A DNA stretch of 64,000 nucleotides from Streptomyces niger (GTDB lineage: Bacteria > Actinomycetota > Actinomycetes > Streptomycetales > Streptomycetaceae), in the NCBI RefSeq assembly GCF_000718305.1, contig NZ_JOFQ01000027.1, positions 37,202 through 101,201 of the forward strand, written 5' to 3'. The translations under genes and the position numbers were made by a program. This document shows positions 25,216-33,319 of the stretch, in pieces (positions within the stretch are counted from its first letter, which is position 1; every line of letters begins with the position of its first letter). The notes under the pieces were generated by a model. It was not told where the DNA came from. It searched no databases and was given only the letters and a program-made list of their open reading frames with translations.

Positions 25216-26253
25216 TCAGCGCGCCTTCGCGGTGGACTCTCGGATGATCAGCTGGGGCGGGGTCACGGTCGGCGGTGGTGGCGTGTCCTCCTCGCCGAGG
25301 TGGCGGAGGAGGCTGAGCGCGGCGGCGCGGCCCATGTGGTCCAGGTCCTGGCGGATGGTCGTCAGCTGCGGGTGGAGGAGCTGGCCGAGAGGCAGGTCGT
25401 CGTGGCCGACGACGGAGAGGTCACCGGGCACGTCGCGCCCCAGCCGGCGGGCGGCGGAGATGCCGGCCAGCGCCATCATGTCGTTGGCGAAGACGATGGC
25501 CGTGGGCGGGCTGTCGTCCAGGAGCATCTGGGTCACCGCCGCACCGGTGGTGCGGGCCGCGAAGTCGGAGGCCAGGGTGTGGCTGGGCAGCAGGCCGTGG
25601 TGGTGCAGGCGATCGGTGAAGGTGCGGCGGCGGTGCCCGGTGTGTACGCGGTCTTCGGGGCCGGAAACATAGGCGATGCGCCGGTGCCCGAGGTCCACCA
25701 AGTGATCGACGGCGTCCTTCATGCCCTGGTCCCGGTCCGCGGCTTCCACGGCAGGTATCGGGTGGGTCCGCCAGGGAGTGCCGATCAGGACCGCGGGCAT
25801 GCGCAGGTCGTGCAGCAGAGCGGCGCGCGGGTCGTTCACGCGGCTCTCGGTCAGGACGACGGCGTCGACGCGGCGCTCATCGGCGAGGCGCCGGTAGGCG
25901 CGTTCTTCCGCCTCGGGGTGTTCGCCGACGATGTGCAGCAGCAATCCGTAGTCGCGCGGGGCGAGTTCGCTCTCCATGCCGGCGATCAGAAGGGCGAAGT
26001 GGGGGTCGGCGTTGAGGAGGTCGGGGGCACGGTTGACGACCATGCCGATGGCTCGCGTCTTGGCGCCGCGCAGGGCCACGGCGGCGGCGGAGGGCGACCA
26101 GCGCAGCCGGTCGGCGGCCCACAGCACCCGCGCCCGGGTGGCTTCGGGGAAGCTCCCCTTGCCGTTGACGATCTTGGAGACGGCGGAGACGGAGACCCCT
26201 GCGAGCGCCGCCACGTCGCTGATCGTCGTCCGGTTGGTCTTGCGCTGGGCCAC
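25216..26253 (-). CDS. LacI-family transcriptional regulator of the mannoside transport locus
   Basis: A 345-aa repressor. The N-terminal HTH TISDVAALAGVSVSAVSKIV and hinge VNGKGSFPEATRARVLWAAD are classical, followed by a periplasmic-binding-like effector domain (AIGMVVNRAPDLL to VVGHDDLPLGQLLHPQLTT). GTG 26253 is preferred: it follows GAGAAGGAC and places the HTH at residue 10; longer GTG starts at 26295/26298 overlap the permease stop. It is the last gene of a transport operon (44 nt after the permease), so it probably autoregulates with it. The inducer is likely a mannoside or oligosaccharide. Confidence 0.93.
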   Translation of the reverse strand: MAQRKTNRTTISDVAALAGVSVSAVSKIVNGKGSFPEATRARVLWAADRLRWSPSAAAVALRGAKTRAIGMVVNRAPDLLNADPHFALLIAGMESELAPRDYGLLLHIVGEHPEAEERAYRRLADERRVDAVVLTESRVNDPRAALLHDLRMPAVLIGTPWRTHPIPAVEAADRDQGMKDAVDHLVDLGHRRIAYVSGPEDRVHTGHRRRTFTDRLHHHGLLPSHTLASDFAARTTGAAVTQMLLDDSPPTAIVFANDMMALAGISAARRLGRDVPGDLSVVGHDDLPLGQLLHPQLTTIRQDLDHMGRAAALSLLRHLGEEDTPPPPTVTPPQLIIRESTAKAR

Positions 26254-26297
26254 GTCCGTCCTTCTCACCGCGGAGGGCGTCCTTCCCTCTGCCACCA

Positions 26298-27185
26298 CTA
26301 GACCTTCACCGCGCCGCCCATGAGGGCACCTTCCATGCGCCGTTGGAGAACGGCGTACACGACGTACACGGGGATGAGTGTGACCACGGTACCAGCCGAG
26401 AGCACACCGAAATCGGTGGACAAGGAGGACCGCAGGGTGGGCACGGCGACCTGGATGGTGCGCTGCGCCTCGTCCGGGCCGATGATCACCAGCGAGTACA
26501 GGTACTCGTTCCAGAAGGCCAGGAAGCTGAGGATGAGGACGGTGACGATGCCCGGCACCACCATCGGCAGGTAGATGCGCACCAGCACCGTCCAGTTGCC
26601 GGCGCCGTCCATCCGAGCGGCCTCTTCGACCTCGTTGGGCACCGTCCGCATGAACTGCGTCAGCAGCACCACGGCCAGCGGCAGCGAGGTGGCGGGCAGG
26701 AAGAGGACGAGGAACGTACGGGTGTGGAAGAGCCCCAGCTGCGCGGCGAGCAGGAAGGTGGGCACCAGCGCGGCGAAGGTGGGGATGAGGAAGCCGAGCG
26801 AGAAGGCTCGTTCGATGACGGCGGCGACCTTGCCGGTCGCACGGGCCAGTGCGTATGCGGCGGGCACGGCGAGCAGCAGGATCACGGCGAGGGACAGCAC
26901 GGTGACGATCACCGAGTTGGCGATGGCCAGGTCGAGTCGGGCGTCGTGGAGGGAGGTGGTGAACTTCCGCAGCGACAGCGAGTCGGGCAGGGCCAGGGGC
27001 GAGGCGAAGATGTCGCTGTTGTCCTTGAAGGACGAGACGAGCAGGTAGTACAGCGGGAGGAGCAGCATGAGGGCGTAGGACCAGGCCCCCAGGTAGGAGG
27101 CGGCCCGGCCGATGCCGATCCTGCGGCGTGGGCCTCTGCTGCGTATGCGGGGCGCGGGACGGGTGGCTGCGGGGAGTGTGGTCAT
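26298..27185 (-). CDS. Carbohydrate ABC transporter permease (MalG type)
   Basis: A 295-aa inner-membrane permease with six helices. The coupling EAA loop is EVEEAARMDGAGNWTVLVRI (20 residues), typical of CUT1 sugar importers of the MalG subgroup. It partners with the MalF-type permease encoded just upstream. No ATPase gene is in the operon; as in other streptomycetes, a shared MsiK-like ATPase encoded elsewhere would energise it (known biology, not visible here). Confidence 0.93.
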   Translation of the reverse strand: MTTLPAATRPAPRIRSRGPRRRIGIGRAASYLGAWSYALMLLLPLYYLLVSSFKDNSDIFASPLALPDSLSLRKFTTSLHDARLDLAIANSVIVTVLSLAVILLLAVPAAYALARATGKVAAVIERAFSLGFLIPTFAALVPTFLLAAQLGLFHTRTFLVLFLPATSLPLAVVLLTQFMRTVPNEVEEAARMDGAGNWTVLVRIYLPMVVPGIVTVLILSFLAFWNEYLYSLVIIGPDEAQRTIQVAVPTLRSSLSTDFGVLSAGTVVTLIPVYVVYAVLQRRMEGALMGGAVKV

Positions 27186-27236
27186 GACGGATTCCCTGGG
27201 TCTGGGTGAGTACGGCGACCGGGCGACGCGGCGACG

Positions 27237-28169
27237 TCAGTACGGCTGTCGGAAGGCGCGGCGGATCGTCAGCATTCCCACCAGGCCGATGGCGAAGAGC
27301 AGGACGCCGGCGGCCTGGCTGTAGCCGAGGTCGGACTGGACGAACGCCTTCTGGTAGACGAGGAAGGACAGGTTGGTCGAGCTGTTCCCGGGGCCGCCCT
27401 GGGTGAGCAGCAGGACGTTCTGGGCCGAGGTGAACAGCGTCCACAGGAACTGCAGCATCACGGTGACGCCCACGTAGTCGCGCACCATGGGGTAGGCGAT
27501 GCCCCACATGCGCCGCCAGTGTCCGGCGCCGTCGAGTTCGGCGGCTTCGTGGACGGAGGCGGGCAGCGCATCCAGGCGGGCCGCGTACAGCGTGGCGGTG
27601 TAGCCGATGCCGCCCCAGATGTCGATGGCGATGATGCAGCCGAACGCCGTGGCGGTGTCGGCGATCCAGGCGTGCTGGAGCGCTTCGAGGCCGACGCTGC
27701 CCAGCAGCTTGTTGATCACGCCCTGCGGCGCGAACATGCCCCAGAAGATCATGGCCTTGGCGGAGGCGGAGATCAGGGCCGGGGTGAAGATGATGACCTT
27801 CAGGACCCGGTAGCCGCGGGGCTTGGTGGAGATGAAGTAGCCCAGCATGAACGCGCCGACGATCATGATGGGTACGGCGATGACGAGCTGGACGGCGCTG
27901 TTGCGGGCGGCCTGCCAGAAGAGGCCGTCGCCCAGCACGGCGCGGTAGTTGTCGAGGCCGGCGAAATCGATCTCCGCGAGCATGCCGGGCCAGCGCAGTA
28001 CCGAGATGACGAAGATGGCCCCGATCGGCCCGATCATGAAGACGGCGTACCAGAGCAGCGCGGGCACGGCCATCACGGTGGTGCGCGGGCCGCGGCGCGA
28101 GGGCCGGCCGGAGCGCGGTCCGGAGCGGGTCGTGGGCGTGGGAGGCGTAGACATCGTTGTCAGAGTCAT
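27237..28169 (-). CDS. Carbohydrate ABC transporter permease (MalF type)
   Basis: A 310-aa inner-membrane permease with six helices and the EAA loop EAAELDGAGHWRRMWGIAYP (20 residues). A basic, Pro/Thr-rich N-terminal tail (about 35 residues) precedes the first helix. It forms the heterodimeric CUT1 channel with the following permease and receives substrate from the lipoprotein encoded upstream. The spacing to the neighbouring genes is 15 and 51 nt, consistent with one operon. Confidence 0.93.
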   Translation of the reverse strand: MTLTTMSTPPTPTTRSGPRSGRPSRRGPRTTVMAVPALLWYAVFMIGPIGAIFVISVLRWPGMLAEIDFAGLDNYRAVLGDGLFWQAARNSAVQLVIAVPIMIVGAFMLGYFISTKPRGYRVLKVIIFTPALISASAKAMIFWGMFAPQGVINKLLGSVGLEALQHAWIADTATAFGCIIAIDIWGGIGYTATLYAARLDALPASVHEAAELDGAGHWRRMWGIAYPMVRDYVGVTVMLQFLWTLFTSAQNVLLLTQGGPGNSSTNLSFLVYQKAFVQSDLGYSQAAGVLLFAIGLVGMLTIRRAFRQPY

Positions 28170-28184
28170 CGTGGCGCGCTCCGG

Positions 28185-29468
28185 TCAGCTGCGGTAGGCG
28201 GTGTCGAGGGCCTTGCACATCGCCTGCACGTCGGTGCCCCGGGTGTAGGCGAGGGAGGTGGCGCGGTTCAGCGGGGTGGAGACCGCAGGGGGTACATAGT
28301 CGTCCGGCATGACGACCTCGCTGACGGTGTCGCCGTGCGTGACCCGCGACGACTCGCTCACCAACGGCCGTCCCTTGGAGGGCCGCTGGCCGCGCATGGT
28401 CATCACGTAACCGGACTTGTCGATGAACTTCTGCACCACGTCCTTGCGGTACAGGAACTTCACGAACTTCTCGGTCAGGTCCGGCTTCTCGGTACCGTTC
28501 GGGGTGAGCCAGATACCTGTGGAGGTCGCGCCGTTGTAGACGGTGGGCTTGTCGTACGTGCCGTCGGACGGCACCGGAAATCCGGCGATCTTCGTGTGCC
28601 GGGCGAGCGGGGCCGGGACGGCGGCGATGGTGGAGGAGATGGCCGGCATCATCGCGGCGCGCTCCTCCAGGTAGTCGGCGTTCATCTGGTCGGCGTTCAG
28701 GCCCTGCGCGCCCTTGACGAACAGCCCGGCGTCCCGCAGCTGCGCGAAGAGCCGCAGCCCCTTCCTCGCCTGCGGTTCGGCGCAGTAACCCCCCTTGCTG
28801 AAGACGCGCTTGGCCACCGCCGGCTCCATGTAGCCCTGCGCCACCTGCATCAGGAACTTCTGGCCCGACCAGTCGTTCCCGCCGATGGTCATGGCCGGGA
28901 TGTTCGCGGCCCGCAGCGCCTTGAGGGCGGCACGCAGCTCCGGCATCGTGCGCGGGGGCTTCTCGATGCCGGCCCGGTGCAGGAGCTTGCTGTTGACCAG
29001 GACGGGCCAGGTGAAACCCGTCCAGGGGAACGCCCGCACGCGGCCCTTGTCGTCGGTCCACGCCTTCAGGGCCCGCGACTCGACGCGGTCCTTCAGGCCC
29101 CACTCCTCGAGGTAGCGGTTGACCGGCGGGGTGGCACCCAGTCCGGTCCAGGAGTACGCCTTGTCGTAGAGGTTGATCAGCAGCACATCGGCTTCCTTGT
29201 CGGCGAGCCGAGCGGTCTCGAACGAGTTGAAGATGTCGTCGCCGTTGTACAGGTTCTTGATGTGTACGTCGGGGTTCTCGCGCTCGAACTGCGCGACGAC
29301 GGAGGCGTAGGTGTCCGCGCCGTACGTGCCGGGGGCGAACCGACTGTGCACGACGAGGGTGTGCGGGTCGTCGGTTCCGGGATCCAGCGGTCCGCCGCAC
29401 CCCGTGCACGCGGTCGCCAGGGCGGTCGCGACGGCCCCCGCCACCCCCACGGTCAGCCATCTTTTCAT
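28185..29468 (-). CDS. Extracellular sugar-binding lipoprotein of the ABC importer
   Basis: A 427-aa solute-binding protein. The signal peptide KRWLTVGVAGAVATALATAC ends in a lipobox with Cys21. The mature part shows the SBP_bac_1 fold, e.g. YASVVAQFERENPDVHIK, GFTWPVLVNSKLLHRAGI and AGFPVPSDGTYDKPTVYNG. ATG 29468 follows AGGAGCGCCG; longer in-frame extensions upstream are Asp/Gly-rich low complexity and not part of the family. An 8-codon ORF with a duplicate ribosome site overlaps the start. With a GH5-like enzyme and a GH26 mannanase next door, the ligand is probably a manno-oligosaccharide. Confidence 0.93.
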   Translation of the reverse strand: MKRWLTVGVAGAVATALATACTGCGGPLDPGTDDPHTLVVHSRFAPGTYGADTYASVVAQFERENPDVHIKNLYNGDDIFNSFETARLADKEADVLLINLYDKAYSWTGLGATPPVNRYLEEWGLKDRVESRALKAWTDDKGRVRAFPWTGFTWPVLVNSKLLHRAGIEKPPRTMPELRAALKALRAANIPAMTIGGNDWSGQKFLMQVAQGYMEPAVAKRVFSKGGYCAEPQARKGLRLFAQLRDAGLFVKGAQGLNADQMNADYLEERAAMMPAISSTIAAVPAPLARHTKIAGFPVPSDGTYDKPTVYNGATSTGIWLTPNGTEKPDLTEKFVKFLYRKDVVQKFIDKSGYVMTMRGQRPSKGRPLVSESSRVTHGDTVSEVVMPDDYVPPAVSTPLNRATSLAYTRGTDVQAMCKALDTAYRS

Positions 29469-29491
29469 CGGCGCTCCTGTCTGCTCTTCAT
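29465..29491 (-). CDS. 8-codon leader ORF with duplicated ribosome site
   Basis: ATG (29489-29491) MKSRQERR ends in TGA that overlaps the ATG of the binding-protein gene (ATGA). Both starts are preceded by the same GGAGCGCCG block; the 14-mer TTCATCGGCGCTCC (plus-strand reading) occurs at 29464-29477 and 29487-29500, so the leader arose by a local duplication. Expected effect: coupled or competing initiation. Confidence 0.45.
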   Translation of the reverse strand: MKSRQERR

Positions 29492-29697
29492 CGGCGCTCC
29501 CGCCCGCGTCATCGACGTCAGCCACGCCGTCCGCGTCGTCCGCCCCATCGCCAGCTGCACTGTCTGCGTCATCGCCATCCACGTCGCCTGAGGCATCCGT
29601 GCCCCGGCCAACACCCCCGCCTCCGACACCTGACGAGAAAACGTTTGACCTGTGATTGCGCCGGACCTTAACAGCGCCTTCAACTCTCCGCAATCCC
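29469..29697. promoter_or_regulatory. Divergent control region with LacI-type operator candidate
   Basis: Between the transport operon and the GH5-like gene. GAAAACGTTTG at 29637-29647 contains the AAACGTTT palindrome (29639-29646), a core typical of LacI-family operators. A low-complexity Asp-coding stretch (29500-29600) follows the SBP start. The region is the natural target of one of the two LacI regulators. Confidence 0.5.
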
Positions 29698-29726
29698 TCG
29701 ACAGTTGCTCGGTCAATCGATATACC
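29698..29726 (+). promoter_or_regulatory. Promoter of the GH5-like gene
   Basis: TCGACA (29698-29703) and TATACC (29721-29726) are separated by exactly 17 nt, matching -35 (5 of 6) and -10 (4 of 6) consensus. It lies about 110 nt before the ATG at 29839. Confidence 0.55.
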
Positions 29727-29764
29727 TACTGGCGTCACTTCGGATTCCCGGTGTGCTCGCAGCC

Positions 29765-29829
29765 CACCGACCGTCCCTCCACACCACCGGCCGTCCCTCC
29801 ACACCACCGACCGTCCCTCCACCACCGAC
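29765..29829 (+). repeat. 20-bp tandem repeat in the GH5-like 5' leader
   Basis: CACCGACCGTCCCTCCACAC (29765-29784), CACCGGCCGTCCCTCCACAC (29785-29804), a third copy from 29805 and a partial fourth, ending right before the ribosome binding site AGGAG. The transcript would carry C-rich repeats. Confidence 0.88.
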
Positions 29830-29838
29830 AGGAGCCCC

Positions 29839-31785
29839 ATGCATCGCCACTCAGCCAAGCTCGGCCCGGCAGACCGGCCCACCGCCTGGATCGGCGTCAA
29901 CTTCTGGTCGCGGACCGGCGGCCCGCTGATGTGGCGCCACTACGACGGCGCCGTCATCGACGAGGAGCTGCGCACCCTGCACGACCACGGCATCACTGTG
30001 ACCAGGAGCTTCCTGTACTGGCCGGACTTCATGCCGGAGCCCGAGCGCCTCGACGAGGCGATGCTGGAGCGCTTCGACGACTTCCTCGACCGCCACCACG
30101 CCCTCGGCATGACGACGATCCCGACCTTCCTGGTCGGCCACATGTCCGGGCAGAACTGGGACCCCGCCTGGCGCGAGGGCCGCGACGTGTTCGCCGACGA
30201 GTGGTTCGTCGAGCGGCAGGCCTGGTACGTACGCGAGTGCGCCGCCCGCTGGAAGAACCACGCGGCAGTCGCCGGTTGGCTGTTGACCAACGAGGTTCCC
30301 ATCTACGCCGACTGGCAGTCCCGCGGTATCGGCACCGTGGACCACCGGCACGTCACCGAATGGGCCCGTACGCTCACCTCCGCACTGCGCGGGACCGGGG
30401 CCCGCCAGCCCGTCTCCCTCGGTGACGGGGCCTGGGGCCTGGAGATGAGCGGCGAGGACAACGGCTTCCGCGTCCGCGACCTGGAGCCGCTGGTCGACTT
30501 CCACGGCCCGCACGTCTACCGCATGGAGGACGACCCCGTCCGCCAGAACCTCGGTGCCGCGTTCGTCTGCGAGCTCCTCGACATCGGCGGCAAGCCGGTC
30601 ATCATGGAGGAGTTCGGCGTCTCCTCCGACTACACCTCCGAGGAGAACGCCGCCCATTACTACCGCCAGAGCCTCCACCACACCCTGCTGGCCGGGGCAA
30701 CGGGCTGGATCCCCTGGAACAACACCGACTACGACGCCCTCGCCGACCAGGAGCCGTACTCCCACCACCCGTTCGAGATGCACTTCGGCCTCACCGACGA
30801 CCAGGGCCGGCCCAAGGCACAACTCCGTGAGGTGCGTGCCTTCGCCGACATCCTGGACCGTACGGAGTTCACCCGGCTCTCCCGCCCCGACACGGACATC
30901 ACCCTGGTCGTCTCCTCCTATCTGGAGAAGCAGTACCCGTTCACCCAGCGCGAGGACGCCGCCGACGTCCTCACCGCCACCCGCCAGGCGTACGTCGCGG
31001 CCCGCGAGGCCGACCTGCCGGTCGGAGTCGCCCGCGAGGCGGACGGACTGCCCGCCGACAGCGCGCTGTACCTGTTGCCCAGCACCAAGCAACTCACCGC
31101 CCCCACCTGGCGGGAGCTGCGCGCGCACGCCGAGCGCGGCGCCACCGTGTACGCCTCGTACTACGCCGGGTCACACGGCACCCAACGCGGCGCATGGTGG
31201 CCGAAGCTGGACGAGACCTTCGGGGTGACGAAGCAGCTGCGTTACGGCTTGGTCGACACCGTCCAGGACAGCGAGCTGCGCATGGTCTTCCAGCGCGACT
31301 TCGGCCCCCTCGCGGCCGGCACGGAGCTGGTGTTCCCGGTCGCGGGCAACGCCCACTCCCGCAGCTACCTGCCCGTCGTCCCCAACGGCGCGGAGGTCGT
31401 CGCGACCGACACCCACGGCCGCCCCGCCCTGGTGCGACACCGCACCGGCGCCGGGCAGTTGGTCCTGTCCACGTACCCGCTGGAGCACATGGCGGCCCAC
31501 GCCCCGGCCGTCAATCCGGAGCCCACCTGGCGGCTGTACGCGGCCCTCGCCGCCGAGGCCGGCGTCACTCCGCCTGTCACGGTCGACGACGGGCGGGTCG
31601 TCACCGGCGAGATGGTACACGAGGACGGCCGCCGGTTCGTGTGGTTCCTCAGCCAGCACCCCGAAGAGCTGACCGTGGTGCCCCGGGTCGGCAAGGGAGC
31701 GCTGAGCAGCCTGGACGGCGGCACACCCCTGACCGAGATCACCCTCGGCGCGTACGGCGTCGTGGTGGCGCAGCGCGACGCGTGA
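29839..31785 (+). CDS. Glycoside hydrolase, GH5-like (beta-mannosidase/mannanase-type)
   Basis: A 648-aa enzyme without a signal peptide, hence probably cytosolic. The N-terminal (beta/alpha)8 barrel (about 15-335) opens with WIGVNFWSRTGGPLMWRHYD. Candidate acid/base is Glu152 in WLLTNEVP and candidate nucleophile Glu258 in VIMEEFG. The C-terminal half (about 345-640) has a beta-galactosidase-like trimerisation fold and a beta domain. It is divergent from the ABC importer and followed by a GH26 mannanase, so cleavage of imported manno-oligosaccharides is likely. Exact specificity is inference. ATG 29839 follows AGGAGCCCC. Confidence 0.85.
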   Translation: MHRHSAKLGPADRPTAWIGVNFWSRTGGPLMWRHYDGAVIDEELRTLHDHGITVTRSFLYWPDFMPEPERLDEAMLERFDDFLDRHHALGMTTIPTFLVGHMSGQNWDPAWREGRDVFADEWFVERQAWYVRECAARWKNHAAVAGWLLTNEVPIYADWQSRGIGTVDHRHVTEWARTLTSALRGTGARQPVSLGDGAWGLEMSGEDNGFRVRDLEPLVDFHGPHVYRMEDDPVRQNLGAAFVCELLDIGGKPVIMEEFGVSSDYTSEENAAHYYRQSLHHTLLAGATGWIPWNNTDYDALADQEPYSHHPFEMHFGLTDDQGRPKAQLREVRAFADILDRTEFTRLSRPDTDITLVVSSYLEKQYPFTQREDAADVLTATRQAYVAAREADLPVGVAREADGLPADSALYLLPSTKQLTAPTWRELRAHAERGATVYASYYAGSHGTQRGAWWPKLDETFGVTKQLRYGLVDTVQDSELRMVFQRDFGPLAAGTELVFPVAGNAHSRSYLPVVPNGAEVVATDTHGRPALVRHRTGAGQLVLSTYPLEHMAAHAPAVNPEPTWRLYAALAAEAGVTPPVTVDDGRVVTGEMVHEDGRRFVWFLSQHPEELTVVPRVGKGALSSLDGGTPLTEITLGAYGVVVAQRDA

Positions 31786-31791
31786 CACCGC

Positions 31792-31831
31792 GGGGGAGCC
31801 GGGCCGGGCGTACGCCTGGCCCGGCTCCCCC
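31792..31831. terminator. Strong bidirectional terminator between two glycosidase genes
   Basis: GGGGGAGCCGGGCC (31792-31805) pairs perfectly with GGCCCGGCTCCCCC (31818-31831); the loop contains the palindrome GGCGTACGCC, so nearly the whole element can fold. It separates convergent genes ending at 31785 and 31889. Confidence 0.9.
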
Positions 31832-31888
31832 GTGCGCGCAGCACGCGGTGGGTGCGGCGCACCACCGGTCACCGGGTGCTGCCCTCGC

Positions 31889-32938
31889 TCACCCCACCTT
31901 CACCTCACCCTGGTTGAGCACGCGCGGGTGGAAGTAGGTGTTCTGGATCTCGGCGTTGGTGTTGTTACCGCGCAGCTGCTCGGACCACATCATGAAGTAG
32001 GTCCAGTCGGGCTGGCTCGTCAGCAGCGCGTCGTTCGGCATCTTGCCCAGCTCCGCCAGAGCGATCGGCTTGGTCTTCGCGATGCCCTTGAGCTGCTGGT
32101 AGTCCGCCTGGCTCGGATAGTTCTTGTACCAGGCGTCCAGCGAGACGACGTCCACGTAGTTGTCGCCCGGGTAGTAGCTGGACCAGCCGCCCGCCGGGTT
32201 GTCCTGGACGTTCCACACCCAGATCAGGTTGTCCAGGCCCTTGCCGGCGAGGTAGTCGTGGGTGATCCGGTACAGCTTGGCGCCGCCCTCGGAGCCGGGT
32301 CGGTGGCCCCACCAGTTCCACGTCTCGTTCATCTCGTGCAACGGCCGGAACAGCACCGGCACGCCCGCGTCCTTGAGCTGCTTGAGGTACGGCACGGCCT
32401 CGTCGAGGCGTCGCTTCCAGGCATTGTTGAGTGCGGTGCCGTCGGTGACGATCTGCCGGAACTGCTGGTCGGAGATCTGCGTCTTGACGCCACCGTCGAA
32501 CTCGCACGTGCTGCCGCCGGTGGGCGTGCACACGTGCCACGTCAGGGCGACCAGCGAGCCATTGGCCCACTCGGTCTTCGCCTGATCGACGATGCGCTGT
32601 CGGTTGGCCACGTCCTCGGCGCGGAACAGCAGGTCGCCGCCCCACAGCCCCGGGTACTGCCCGGTGACGTCCTTGACCTGTTGCGTGTACTGCGAGGGCT
32701 GGTTCGCCGGTTCCTTGTTGTGCTGACCGGAGACGATGTACGAGCCCTTGAGGGAGTTCAGGTAGGAGAGCACGTCCTGCTTGCTGCTCTTGCTGCTCTT
32801 GCTGTTTCCCGTGCTCGCGCTGCCCGTGTGAGCTGGGCCGGCCGCGGCTTCGGACGCCACGGTCAGGGCCAGCACGGATGTGGTTGCGGCCGCGGCGGTG
32901 AGGCAGGCGAACAGCCTGCTGCGTCGTGATGTGCGCAT
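31889..32938 (-). CDS. Secreted GH26 endo-1,4-beta-mannanase
   Basis: A 349-aa secreted enzyme. Signal peptide with Arg-rich start (RTSRRSRLF) and cleavage near AAAGPA (about residue 33), a Ser/Lys linker (SKSSKSSKQ), then a GH26 barrel. Catalytic acid/base Glu202 in FRPLHEMN and nucleophile Glu296 in IALAELGK are both in place, with WNWWGHRPG and WVWNVQDNP as substrate-cleft aromatics. It cleaves mannan outside the cell, yielding oligosaccharides for the adjacent ABC importer. No carbohydrate-binding module is attached. ATG 32938 follows AAGAGGCACCC. Confidence 0.93.
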   Translation of the reverse strand: MRTSRRSRLFACLTAAAATTSVLALTVASEAAAGPAHTGSASTGNSKSSKSSKQDVLSYLNSLKGSYIVSGQHNKEPANQPSQYTQQVKDVTGQYPGLWGGDLLFRAEDVANRQRIVDQAKTEWANGSLVALTWHVCTPTGGSTCEFDGGVKTQISDQQFRQIVTDGTALNNAWKRRLDEAVPYLKQLKDAGVPVLFRPLHEMNETWNWWGHRPGSEGGAKLYRITHDYLAGKGLDNLIWVWNVQDNPAGGWSSYYPGDNYVDVVSLDAWYKNYPSQADYQQLKGIAKTKPIALAELGKMPNDALLTSQPDWTYFMMWSEQLRGNNTNAEIQNTYFHPRVLNQGEVKVG

Positions 32939-33319
32939 GGGTGCCTCTTCCCATCATGGTGGGGCACGGCATGCACTCCCGTACGGACGTCCCTCAGCCC
33001 TGACACCTCCGGTCGACCGCGCCCCCACGGTAGTGCGCCGCCCATTCCACGTCCATAGACCGGTCAAGTGGAAAGTCCCGTGAAGTACAGCCACCAAGCC
33101 CGAGTATGACTAAACATTTACTTAACACAACCGAGCGAGGAAAACGATGTACTTCTTCCGCCCCGGCACGTTGACCTCACCACCAACGCGGCCTAATCTC
33201 AGCCCACTTGACAGACGCGCGGCAGCTTCTTCCGGCCATCGCACCACCTGGCCGCGGGGCGCCTCCCTGACTTCGGCGCCCCGCGCAGTTCACCGAACTC
33301 CGTTCGGCCCGGCCGAAGT
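32939..33319 (-). promoter_or_regulatory. Upstream region of the mannanase gene
   Basis: 381 nt without a gene. An AT-rich block at 33109-33130 is unusual for this GC-rich DNA and contains, on the minus strand, TGTTAAG and TGTTTAG 11 nt apart. Candidate promoter: -35 TTGTGT (33125-33130) and -10 CATACT (33103-33108), 16-nt spacer, giving a leader of about 160 nt. The AT-rich block may hold the binding site for the LacI regulator encoded at 33320. Confidence 0.45.

Noticed and set aside
25216..29460. A 1414-codon minus-strand ORF spanning five genes
   Set aside because: Only its last 345 codons (LacI) have family character; the rest is antisense-frame sequence to the permeases and binding protein.
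29485..29616. Asp-rich N-terminal extension of the binding protein
   Set aside because: Low complexity without signal peptide; the true lipoprotein start at 29468 has its own ribosome site and lipobox.
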